DNA from: Hyphomonadaceae bacterium UBA2389
Lineage (GTDB): Bacteria > Pseudomonadota > Alphaproteobacteria > Caulobacterales > Aquidulcibacteraceae
DNA: 29,817 nt
Direction of reading: 5' to 3'
Assembly (NCBI GenBank): GCA_002343395.1
Contig: DDSN01000051.1
Location: 1 to 29,817, forward strand
This document shows positions 15,540 to 23,800 of the stretch, one piece after another; position 1 is the stretch's first letter, and every line of letters begins with the position of its first letter. The position numbers and the translations under genes are program-made. The notes under the pieces are model-generated. The model was not told the DNA's origin, made no database searches, and saw only the letters and a program-made list of their open reading frames with translations.

Positions 15540-16010
15540 TCAAACCCGGACGTGCAGGGCGCAAACGAGCGTGAAGAGACGCCGCGCGGTTTCGAGATCA
15601 ACCTCGATCTTTTCCTTTAGAAGCGCGATCAGCACGTCGGCGGCGTCATTGTGGAGCCCTCGCCGCCCCATGTCGATCGCCTCGATCTGACTTGGCGACG
15701 AATTCCGGATCGCGTTGTGGTAGCTCTCACAGATCATCGTGTAGTCCTTGATGATCTTGCGCAGCGAAACCATCGGAAGCAGGTGCGTGCACACCCGTTC
15801 GCCCTGCGTGTCCGCGACGTCCAGAGCGAGACGCCCCTCATTCATGGCCAAGGTAAGCACATAGGGGCCGCGCGATACGCCGAGAACCGCGAACGTATTC
15901 GATTCCTTGAGGTCGAAGAGCGCAATGCGCCGTTCATGCTCCGCGTTCGCCGACGCCGGCGCCAGCGAAGCCTCGTCAAGGAGAACATCGATAAGCCGCT
16001 GTTCGCTCAT
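15540..16010 (-). CDS. UPF0262 family protein
   Basis: A conserved alphaproteobacterial protein of unknown function. The ATG at 16010 (MSEQRLIDVLLDEASL) gives 156 residues, close to the usual ~160; the open frame upstream to 16295 is a shadow of DUF2948. Diagnostic blocks are ALFDLKESNTFAVLG, GPYVLTLAMNEGRLALDV, LRKIIKDYTMICESYHNAIRNSSPSQIEAIDMGRRGLHNDAADVL and ARRLFTLVCALH. It overlaps the DUF2948 stop by 4 bp and ends 4 bp before the phosphatase start. In relatives hisD is generally between DUF2948 and this gene; here it is missing. Confidence 0.9.
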   Translation of the reverse strand: MSEQRLIDVLLDEASLAPASANAEHERRIALFDLKESNTFAVLGVSRGPYVLTLAMNEGRLALDVADTQGERVCTHLLPMVSLRKIIKDYTMICESYHNAIRNSSPSQIEAIDMGRRGLHNDAADVLIALLKEKIEVDLETARRLFTLVCALHVRV

Positions 16011-16441
16011 GGCTTGTCGTGGTCTGGGCGCCGAGACGTGCGCCAAGAATCGCCCATGTCGACAAGCGCCGCGTCGATGCATTCCACCCGAAGCGCAATC
16101 TCCCCTCCGCCAGCCAAAATCAGCGTGATCACTCCGCCTGGCGGTTCCGAGTCGGGCGAAAAGCTGATTGAGAGCACTGACGCCAATGCATCGGGCGCCT
16201 CGGTTCGCACGCGCTTGCTGCGCACGCTGAGGACGCTCTCGAAGGACAAGCCGGACTGCACGCGCTCGAATCGCCCGCCCTCGGCGGCTTCCCACCTGAA
16301 GCGCGCGATCAGCGCGCTGAAGCGGCGGGACTTTGAGTCGAACTTGACCTCGCCCATGCGCATGAGCGCATCTTGGGCGGCGGCGGAGATTACTTCGAGG
16401 TCGCTGGGGTCTTCCGCCGCCAATCTCAGCAACTTGCCCAT
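16007..16441 (-). CDS. DUF2948 family protein
   Basis: Protein of unknown function found next to murA in alphaproteobacteria. The ATG at 16441 gives 144 residues starting MGKLLRLAAEDPSDLEVISAAAQDALM, the conserved beginning of this family. Later blocks are FDSKSRRFSALIARFRWE, SVLSVRSKRV and VITLILAGGGEIALRVECIDAALVDMGDSW, which resemble the family's beta-rich core. The longer open frame to 16573 lies inside murA and is not credible. The start is 4 bp after the murA stop, and the end overlaps UPF0262 by 4 bp. Confidence 0.87.
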   Translation of the reverse strand: MGKLLRLAAEDPSDLEVISAAAQDALMRMGEVKFDSKSRRFSALIARFRWEAAEGGRFERVQSGLSFESVLSVRSKRVRTEAPDALASVLSISFSPDSEPPGGVITLILAGGGEIALRVECIDAALVDMGDSWRTSRRPDHDKP

Positions 16442-16445
16442 GCCC

Positions 16446-17714
16446 TCAGTCTTCTCGTTGCCGTTCAATCTGCGCGCCACATCCGGCCAACTTTGCTTCA
16501 AGCCGCTCGAAGCCTCGGTCAAGGTGGTACACGCGGTTGACCACCGTTTGGCCTTCCGCCGCAAGACCCGCAATGACCAAACTCACGGAAGCGCGCAAAT
16601 CAGTGGCCATGACTGGCGCTCCGAAAAGGCGCTCGACGCCGGTTACAACCGCTTCGTTGCCGTGGACCGCGATCTGTGCGCCAAGCCGCGCGAGTTCGGG
16701 CGCATGCATGAATCGGTTCTCGAAAATGGTCTCCTTGATGCGTGACTGGCCGTCGGCGAGACATAGCAGCGCCATGGTTTGCGCTTGGAGGTCCGTCGGG
16801 AAACCGGGATAGGGCGCGGTCTCAATATCGACCGGCGCCACCCTCCCGCCTCTTCGTCGCACGTGCACGCCCCGCGACGCTTCCTCGACCGAGGCGCCGG
16901 CGGCCTTCATCACCGCCCAAAGGGCTTCGTTGTGATGGAAGTTGGCTCCCTCCAACAAGACATCGCCGCCCGCCGCCGCCGCTGCAAGCGCATAGGTTCC
17001 GGTCTCAATCCGATCCGAGACCACGCGGTGGGTTGCGCCGGCGAGCCGCGCGACGCCGCGGACCGTTATCTCCGGCGATCCAGCCCCTTCGATGCGAGCG
17101 CCCATCGCATTCAGGCAGTCCGCGAGGTCGGCGATTTCAGGCTCACACGCCGCATTCCTCAGGACGGTATCGCCTTGGGCTAGCACCGCCGCCAACATGG
17201 CGTGCTCGGTCGCGCCAACCGACACGAATGGAAATGCGATCTCCGCGCCCTTCAGCCCGCGCAAGGCGGCCGCCTTCACGTAACCTTGCTCGATGTGGAT
17301 GTCGGCGCCCATGGCCTCGAACGCCTTCAGATGCAGGTCGACCGGCCTCGCGCCGATAGCGCATCCGCCAGGCAGCGACACCGTCGCATGCCCCACGCGC
17401 GCGAGCAGCGGACCCAGCACGTTGAACGAAGCGCGCATCTTCCGCACCTGGTCATACGGCGCAATCGTCGAAGCAATCTCAGCCGCATGCAAACGTAGCG
17501 TGCGCGCTTCCTTGATCCACGCGACTTCAACGCCGAGCGAGGCCAGCAATTGCGCCATGAAACGGGTATCGGCGAGATCTGGCATGTTCTCGAGAACGAG
17601 CGGCTCCGGCGACAGCAAAGCCGCGGCCTGGAGCTTCAACGCCGAGTTCTTCGCGCCATAAATGGGAATGACGCCGTTCAGGGCGCTGCCGCCCGTGATC
17701 GCTATTCGATCCAT
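16446..17714 (-). CDS. murA: UDP-N-acetylglucosamine 1-carboxyvinyltransferase
   Basis: MurA transfers enolpyruvate from PEP to UDP-GlcNAc, the first committed step of peptidoglycan synthesis and the target of fosfomycin. The 422-residue protein has Lys22 in YGAKNSALK, the Arg-rich RKMRASFNVLGPLLAR, and the active-site loop LPGGCAIGARPVDLH with Cys118, the residue alkylated by fosfomycin, so the enzyme should be of the sensitive Cys type. The C-terminal half carries PYPGFPTDLQAQ and IKETIFENRFMH, both diagnostic. A possible promoter lies 33–61 bp upstream. Downstream DUF2948 follows after 4 bp. Confidence 0.97.
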   Translation of the reverse strand: MDRIAITGGSALNGVIPIYGAKNSALKLQAAALLSPEPLVLENMPDLADTRFMAQLLASLGVEVAWIKEARTLRLHAAEIASTIAPYDQVRKMRASFNVLGPLLARVGHATVSLPGGCAIGARPVDLHLKAFEAMGADIHIEQGYVKAAALRGLKGAEIAFPFVSVGATEHAMLAAVLAQGDTVLRNAACEPEIADLADCLNAMGARIEGAGSPEITVRGVARLAGATHRVVSDRIETGTYALAAAAAGGDVLLEGANFHHNEALWAVMKAAGASVEEASRGVHVRRRGGRVAPVDIETAPYPGFPTDLQAQTMALLCLADGQSRIKETIFENRFMHAPELARLGAQIAVHGNEAVVTGVERLFGAPVMATDLRASVSLVIAGLAAEGQTVVNRVYHLDRGFERLEAKLAGCGAQIERQRED

Positions 17715-17746
17715 TGTCTTCTTTCGTCGATCCCCATCCGGGGCGG

Positions 17747-17775
17747 GTTATGGGCGTCGTCGCGTTTCCGGGCAA
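17747..17775 (-). promoter_or_regulatory. Candidate sigma-70 promoter for murA
   Basis: On the minus strand TTGCCC (4 of 6 to TTGACA) is followed after 17 nt by CATAAC (4 of 6 to TATAAT), ending 33 bp before the murA ATG in an 82-bp gap. The spacing is ideal but the hexamers are weak. Prediction by eye only. Confidence 0.3.
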
Positions 17776-17796
17776 TACGCCGTACTCATTGGAAAG

Positions 17797-17904
17797 TCAT
17801 TTCTTCGGCGGTGGGCGCGCCGCCTGCTTCCGGCGGCCAATATTGCGCTTGAGCGCCTCGGCCAAACGTTCTTCTCGGGTTTTCTTAGGCGGGTTCTGGC
17901 TCAT
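17797..17904 (-). CDS. Small basic protein upstream of murA
   Basis: A 35-residue open frame starting ATG at 17904, MSQNPPKKTREERLAEALKR, continuing with a basic NIGRRKQAARPPPKK tail. The pattern TREERLAEALKRN-x-RRRK is one I recall from tiny conserved proteins near murA in alphaproteobacteria, but I cannot verify it. It is strongly positive and probably one amphipathic helix, so nucleic-acid or ribosome binding is possible but not shown. No strong Shine-Dalgarno is visible. The larger frame to 17994 overlaps the divergent gene and is unlikely. Confidence 0.6.
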   Translation of the reverse strand: MSQNPPKKTREERLAEALKRNIGRRKQAARPPPKK

Positions 17905-17905
17905 A

Positions 17906-17933
17906 CCGTCGACGGGCCGCAATTTAGCGCTAA
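17906..17933. promoter_or_regulatory. Two palindromes in the 51-bp divergent gap
   Basis: Between the divergent small basic protein gene and the DUF898 gene are two perfect 10-bp palindromes, CCGTCGACGG (17906–17915) and TTAGCGCTAA (17924–17933). Their centres are 18 bp apart. They could be operators or chance; GC-rich palindromes are common in this DNA. Confidence 0.25.
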
Positions 17934-17955
17934 GATGGGCGTTGGGGAAGACGCA

Positions 17956-19068
17956 ATGAGTGTTGAATCCGCGCCGGCTCATTCGTTCAGCCACACTGGA
18001 AAATTTACAGATGTCCTGGCTTTGGCGGCGAAAAACGCCGGCTTGTCGGTCGCCACGCTCACCCTCTACCGCTTCTGGGCGCGGACATCGATGCGGCGGC
18101 GGCTCTGGTCACGTGTGAATGTCCTGGGCGACCCACTCGAGTATACGGGCACGGCCTGGGAGCTTTTCCGCGGTTTTCTGATCTCATTGCCGAGTTTCTT
18201 CCTGCCGGCGATATTCGTCTTCTACATTGCACCGCTTCTGATGGACCCAGTGCTCGCCTTCTGGCTCGCGGCGGGATTTTACGTGTTCGCCGTACCCCTC
18301 GTTGCGGCGGCGCGATACTGGATGCGCCGTTATCAGCTTTCCCGGACACGTTGGCGCGGCATTCGTCTCGGCTTGGCGGGATCCGCGCGCGCTTTCGCGT
18401 TCGCCTCTTTCGGTTGGACAGTGCTGCAAACCCTGTCGTTGGGATGGTACACGCCTCTGGCGCGCATGAATCGCGCCAAGATGATGTGGGAGAACACTCG
18501 TTTCGGAGACCAGCCGTTCGAATTCGTGGACGACGGACAACCGCCGCAGAAGGGCTTGTGGTGGCCGTTCGCCTTGGGGTGGTTTGCGCTGCCGCTCGCT
18601 TACCTCGTGGCAGTGCTCGTCGTTGTGGCCGTGGCCGCTGGGCTGGCCGGGACCGGATATGAACCGCCGCGCTTCGATGAAATGGCGCCCGCCAACATCA
18701 TGATCTTTTCGATCAGCGTCGTGCTGCTCATGGCCCTGCTCATGGTATTCTTCTGGGCGCCGTACAACGCCGCCGCCATGAACCGCATCGCCTCTCTCAT
18801 TACCCTCGATGGCGCGCGCTTCAAACTGAAGGCAAGAACGCTCTCGCTGTTCGCAATTCAGCTGTCCGGCTGGATCATCACGATCTTGTCTCTCGGCCTT
18901 CTCGCGCCGATGGCGGGTTTCCTTCAGGTTCGGTACGTGATCAATCGTCTTGAGATCATCGGCACGCCGCGCTTCGCCGAAATTGGCCAGAGCGTTGTCG
19001 ACGGGCCGCGCACCGGCGAGAGCCTGGGAGACGCGTTCGACCTCGACATGGGCGTTGGCGTAATTTGA
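17956..19068 (+). CDS. DUF898 (YjgN-like) multispanning membrane protein
   Basis: A 370-residue integral membrane protein with at least six hydrophobic segments. The family name is DUF898/YjgN; the function is unknown. Family-like features are an N-terminal FSHTGKFTDVLALAAKNAGLSVATLTLYRFWARTSMRRRLWSRV (repeated later as a related block RMNRAKMMWENTRFG), EYTGTAWELFRGF, and a final WIITILSLGLLAPMAGFLQVRYVINRLEIIG. I chose ATG 17956 because GGGGAAG lies 5–6 nt upstream; an in-frame ATG at 17935 has no such signal. The stop overlaps the protease start (TGATG). DUF898 proteins are often coded next to M48 peptidases, which suggests a joint membrane-quality role (inference). Confidence 0.87.
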   Translation: MSVESAPAHSFSHTGKFTDVLALAAKNAGLSVATLTLYRFWARTSMRRRLWSRVNVLGDPLEYTGTAWELFRGFLISLPSFFLPAIFVFYIAPLLMDPVLAFWLAAGFYVFAVPLVAAARYWMRRYQLSRTRWRGIRLGLAGSARAFAFASFGWTVLQTLSLGWYTPLARMNRAKMMWENTRFGDQPFEFVDDGQPPQKGLWWPFALGWFALPLAYLVAVLVVVAVAAGLAGTGYEPPRFDEMAPANIMIFSISVVLLMALLMVFFWAPYNAAAMNRIASLITLDGARFKLKARTLSLFAIQLSGWIITILSLGLLAPMAGFLQVRYVINRLEIIGTPRFAEIGQSVVDGPRTGESLGDAFDLDMGVGVI

Positions 19069-20207
19069 TGCGCGCGCGTTACGCCGACGGCCGCGCCGCC
19101 ATCACGCGCGACGCCGAATGTGTGCTCGGGCCGGACGCCATCACGTTCACCGTTCACGACGCTCAACACATCTGGCCCTACGGCGATTTGCGGCGCGCCG
19201 ACGACGGAGCCGGCGCCATCATGCTAAGGCGCGCGCCCGACACAGGCGAGCGCCTCATGCTGGATCAAGACGCCGCCATCGAGCTTCGAGCCGCTGCACC
19301 AACATTGTTCACGCCGCGCGCTTTTGGCGTCGAGGGCCCGGTTGTCGTCGGCGGACTAATCGCCGCCGCCTGGTCGATGGCGGCGGCGTTCCTTGTGGGC
19401 GTTCCGTTGGCCGCCGCGCCGCTCGCCGATATCGTACCTCCGCGTTATCGCGATCAACTCGCCGACATCTCGTGGAGCCAAGTCGAGGCCTTCACCGACT
19501 ATTGCGACGATAGCGATGAGGCCTCGCGCGTCCTGAATGATATGGCCTACCGAATGATGACCGCCGCAAACGTCCCGGCGAAGGACGACATTTGGATCAT
19601 CATTGTGGACGCCCCGATTCCGAACGCGTTCGCTCTGCCCGACAACTCCATTGTGGTGACCGACGATCTCATCGCCCTCGCGGAACACCCCGATGAGCTC
19701 ACCGGCGTCATCGCCCATGAGATTGCGCATATCGAGCGCAACCATGTGCTCAAGAACATCATCCGCAGCGTCGGGGCTGGCATCTTTTTCGACATCGTTT
19801 TCGGCGGTGCCGGCACGGGACAAGCCGTAGCCATCGCATCCGTCAACTTGGCGAGTCTCAGCTACAGCCGGGACGACGAAACAGACGCAGACCGCCGCGG
19901 ACTTGACTATCTGGACGCCGCCGCCATCGACACGGGCGGTCTCGCGCGCCTTTTCGACCGGCTCGCGGAAACGGCGGGAGAGAACGCCGAGAACAGCGAA
20001 TTTCCGTCGCTTTTCTCAACCCACCCAGCAACCGCCGAACGCGCCGCGATGGCCCGCGCTCGGTCACGGCAAGGCCTCGCGCCGTCCATGAGCGAAGCCG
20101 AGTGGCGCACTGTGCGTTCGACCTGCGGCGTCGTGCTCGACGAACCTGAAACCAACGAGGCGCCGCCTAAGCCAGACGCACCGGAAGGCGACGTCAAACC
20201 GACTTAG
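19068..20207 (+). CDS. M48-family membrane zinc metallopeptidase
   Basis: Peptidase of the HtpX/Oma1/LoiP superfamily. The 379-residue protein has the zinc motif HEIAH (residues 217–221, in GVIAHEIAHIERNH) and the downstream third-ligand helix DDETDADRRGLDYL (Glu near 276). FSTHPATAERAA is the conserved C-terminal His block. The N-terminal 80 residues form a separate small domain (ECVLGPDAITFTV, IWPYGDLRRADD) that resembles the domain seen before the membrane helix in similar M48 proteins. One membrane helix lies at about 91–118. The ATG overlaps the DUF898 stop by one base, so the two proteins are likely made together. A Pro/Glu-rich tail ends the protein. The stop abuts the convergent lipoprotein stop with no gap. 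Confidence 0.93.
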   Translation: MRARYADGRAAITRDAECVLGPDAITFTVHDAQHIWPYGDLRRADDGAGAIMLRRAPDTGERLMLDQDAAIELRAAAPTLFTPRAFGVEGPVVVGGLIAAAWSMAAAFLVGVPLAAAPLADIVPPRYRDQLADISWSQVEAFTDYCDDSDEASRVLNDMAYRMMTAANVPAKDDIWIIIVDAPIPNAFALPDNSIVVTDDLIALAEHPDELTGVIAHEIAHIERNHVLKNIIRSVGAGIFFDIVFGGAGTGQAVAIASVNLASLSYSRDDETDADRRGLDYLDAAAIDTGGLARLFDRLAETAGENAENSEFPSLFSTHPATAERAAMARARSRQGLAPSMSEAEWRTVRSTCGVVLDEPETNEAPPKPDAPEGDVKPT

Positions 20208-20591
20208 TCAGTTCCCAGCGCCTTCGACGGCAGCGCTCGTCGCGCACTGCAAGAGCGCCTCGCGAGTAGGCTGATCGATGCCTTGAGCGCTTTCAATCGT
20301 CGCCTGCACCCCATCGCCGTTGAGCGTGCCGCGAATGACATTCGTGAGGGCTTCGATGTGCTCCTGGCGAATTTGAGGCCCAAGGCGCGTTTGCAGGCAA
20401 CCACAGAGTGCATCCGACTGGCCGGCAAGCGTACAAGCGGTTCGGGTGTCCACAACGCTGCTGGCGGCCTCGACGGCTTCCTGACCCAAGTTGATCGCGC
20501 TTTCCTTGGCCCGATCGAGGCCTGCGGGCAGTTGAGCATCGCCGCACGCTACGAGCCCGCACAACGCCGCTGCCAAGATCAGAACGCGCAT
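20208..20591 (-). CDS. Small predicted lipoprotein of unknown function
   Basis: 127 residues with an N-terminal lipoprotein signal: MRVLILAAALCGLVACGDA, lipobox LVAC with Cys16 and Gly-Asp after it; an Asp at +2 or +3 influences outer-membrane sorting in enterobacteria but rules for alphaproteobacteria are unclear. The mature part has two Cys close together (TACTLAGQSDALCGCLQTRL) and a Cys near the C-terminus, which may form disulfides. A GAGGAG sequence 9–10 nt before the ATG supports the start. The gene follows the tRNA-Thr by about 100 bp on the same strand. I do not recognise a family. Confidence 0.75.
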   Translation of the reverse strand: MRVLILAAALCGLVACGDAQLPAGLDRAKESAINLGQEAVEAASSVVDTRTACTLAGQSDALCGCLQTRLGPQIRQEHIEALTNVIRGTLNGDGVQATIESAQGIDQPTREALLQCATSAAVEGAGN

Positions 20592-20692
20592 GGGACTTGC
20601 TCCTCAAACCATCTCCGGGGCCTCTTAGCAGAGTGGTCGCCCGTCCTCCAACGCCGTCACGCGTTAGGGCTGCGCTCGTATGCAATGGGCGC

Positions 20693-20767
20693 TGGTGCCA
20701 CGGGAGAGGATTGAACTCTCGACCTCACCCTTACCAAGGGTGCGCTCTACCACTGAGCTACCGCGGC
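20693..20767 (-). tRNA. tRNA-Thr (anticodon GGT)
   Basis: The minus strand folds as a complete tRNA. The acceptor stem pairs GCCGCGG with CCGTGGC (one G·U), followed by discriminator A and an encoded CCA. The D arm is AGCTCAGTGGTAGAGC. The anticodon stem CACCC/GGGTG encloses the loop TTGGTAA, giving anticodon GGT, which reads ACC and ACU. The T arm contains GAGAGTTCAATCCTCTC. The length is 75 nt with CCA. No integrase or duplicated 3' end nearby suggests use as an insertion site. Confidence 0.95.
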
Positions 20768-20833
20768 CTGCTTTGAGAACGGCGCTTCTAGCGTGCGCCG
20801 CGAGGGGAGGGAAGCCCGTGCCCGCGCGATGTC

Positions 20834-23800
20834 TCAGCCGCCCCCGATGCGGGCGAGCGCCGCTTGGTAGTTCGCCAACTGGGTGGTCAGGTATTCCGGG
20901 GCCGCGCCTGCGTTTTTTCGCCGCTCCTCCAAGGCTTTCTCCTCCGCCGAAAGCTCCCGGGCGTTCGGATTAAGCAAGGCGTCATACGCTTGCCGGACGA
21001 TCGACACCGCGGCGGACAATTCGGCCTTCGCGGCGGCGATCGCCGGTTTCGAATCCAGGCGCAATTCCGCGCCGATCAGCCCGAGGCCGAAGGTCTTCAT
21101 CGCGCCCCGCCCGGTCGCCTTGGTTGCGACCACGCCGGGCTTAAGACCAAGCCCCGCCAAGGCGTCACGGCCAGCAACGCCGGATTCCAGGCGGAGGGCG
21201 CGGCCATCGCGCGCAGTGAGCTTGAGCCGTTCTTGCCCCTCGGCGCGCACGATCTCAGCCCGGCCCGCTGCTCCGATCGCGCGATTGATCGTGGTCACGA
21301 GCGACTGGAGCGTGTCTTCCGCTCCAATCCGCACCACGGTCGGGCGTCGGCCATCAATGCCGATGCGAAACTCATCGCCGACGCGCAATGCGCTGCGCGC
21401 CGTCAGAGCCGCCGTGTCGCGTGCGGCGATGGCCCCGTGCGGCAGACCAAGCCCGTCCAAAACCGACGCTCCGGAAGCGGCTGCGCTCATGCTCGTCAGC
21501 GTGAGGCCGCCAGCAGAGGATGCAAACGTACGCGCCCAGGCGAGGTTCCCCTGATCGTCGAGCCGCGCCAAGAACCCGCTCGTGGATGTCCCATTGCCCT
21601 GCGCGGCGAACACGCCGCCGGCCGCGCCTGCTGCGTAAACCTCGCCATCAACGACCGCGAGAGACTTTACCGCGTCGCTTTGCGCTGAACCCAAGTAAGT
21701 TGTGCGATCGATGGTCGTGGACGAAAGTCCCACATCCATGCGCGCGACAAACCCTTCTTGACCCGCAGAACTCGCCCGCGCGCTCACCCCCACATCGAGC
21801 CTGTCCGCGCCGACTTCGCCTGCCACGTAGAGCGCGGTCCCATTCGCGGCAAGCGCATTGATCGCACCGCCAAGAAACAAACCGATGTCGCGCGTCGCCC
21901 CCACGGAAAAACCTGTGCTGCTCCCGTAGTCAAAGCGGCGAAGGATTCCGCGGTTGTTCTCCACGCCGCCAGTGACAATTTGCATACCGCCCGCGCCGTC
22001 ATCGCGAACCATGAGGGCAGTCGCGGCATCATCGGCGCCCGAGCCGAACTGGCGTGTAAACAGCTCAGCGCCAGCCGCGGAATACCCCCGCACAAAACCA
22101 TCCTTGCCGCCAAGCGCAGTCTGGCCGGTCAGCGCCGAGGCTGTTTGCCCCGCGACGATGACTGCGCCACCAGGCCCGAAGGATACCGCGTTGACGCGAT
22201 CATCCGCCGCGGCGCCGCGGCGCGCGGTCCAAAGCTCCTCGCCGTTTGCGTTGAAGACAGCAACAAACCCATCCGTTCCGCCCGTAGCTCTTTCGCCGCC
22301 CGAAAGCTCGCCCTCAACGGCGCCGGCGACAGCTACTTTGCCGTCGCTCGATACAGCGATTGCGAAACCTTCCGCGGACTGCGCCGCACCCAACGTCTCG
22401 CTAAACACAAGCTTGCCCGCGGCGTCATATTTGAGGAGTGCGACATCGCGCGCGCCCTTGATCGGATGAGATGTGGAATCTCCGTTGAGGTTCGCCAACA
22501 CATACACCGCGCCATCGTCACCCGCCGCCACCATACGCACGGTGGCCACTTTCAATCCGCCGCCGATGGAGACATCAAAGGCGCGGCCGGGAAACCATGC
22601 GCCGGCGTTTATGCTCGGGGGCGTGAAGGTCGACTCCGACGGGATGGTTTGCGTGACTGTCGCGCCGCGCGCCGCGCGTTCCGCGACACGCAGGGCGCCA
22701 ACCGGGTCATCGACTGCGCTCGCCGAGTCGATGGGATCGAGCGTCGTATCGACTCCGACGCCGCCAACTTCTAGCGCCGTCACGGTTCTGATCGAGTGCG
22801 ATCCGCCCGAAACAACACGCAACCCCGCCCCGCCGCCCGCGAGAGGAGCAGCGACAACGCCGAGGTCATACCCAGCAGCAGCAAGCGCTTCGTTCAACCG
22901 CAGCGCCGCGCTCTCTAATGACGGCGCATCTCCCCCTTGAAGCACCGCGGAAACGCTCCGCTCGCCCCATACCGTGTCGAACGAAATAGACACTGTCTGA
23001 TCGCTCAAGAGGGTGGAAACATCATCGCTTTCGCTGGTCGAAAGTTGACTGGTGGTGAAACTTCGCACGGCGCCAAACGCCCCGCCGAGCGCGAAAGCTG
23101 GCGTTGTTGAGGTCACCGAAAGCGTATCGCCATTGATGCGAATGGCTTGGAGCCGCTGCCCAGAATCCTCCGCCACCGTCCATTGCGTCAGATTCGCGCC
23201 GTCAGCGCTGGCATACACGCCCGCCGCATTAAGCGCGTTGTCCAGACGCGCCTGGAACGTGGCGCTCCATTCTCCCGGAGAAGGGTCAGGATCGTTCGCT
23301 CTTTCCAGGGCGCTGACAGCGACACTTATCGTGCGGACGCCTCGCGGCGTGGCTATGTCAATTTCGATGTCCAGCGCGTCCGCATGGGTCAGCAGCGGCG
23401 CGCCAGCAACCGTGTACGCGCGCCTTGCGGCGCCGAATGTTTCGCTTAGCGACGCAGAGGGAAGGCCGCCACTGGCCCAACCGGCGGGCGCCTGGAGAAC
23501 GGCTTCGTGCTCAACGTCATTGAGCGTCGCCTCAAACGCGGTGACCTCATGCAACGCATCAAGCCGCAGCGTCAGCGCACCGCCGTCATCGACCAGCGCA
23601 ACGGACGCGCGCACGCCGCGTTCAAGCAGCGCGGCGTTGAGAGCTTGCGCCAGCTCCGTGGCGTCCATGCCGTCATCGCCGCCGTCAATCGAAATGAGCT
23701 GAGCGCCGCTGTCTGTCGTGATCGAAAAGCTCTGCTCGCCAATGAAGAGGTCGCTGGCTCCCGCAACCGCGCCCGCTTCAAACCGGCGCGCAAACACGCC

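Noticed and set aside
20693..20767. tRNA-Thr as an integration site of a mobile element
   Set aside because: No integrase, repeat of the tRNA 3' end or change of gene style is visible on either side.
21758..22774. 338-residue plus-strand open frame (and several others) opposite the giant protein gene
   Set aside because: Arg/Ala/Pro-rich shadow frames with no family features; the minus-strand frame is continuous and has coherent modules.
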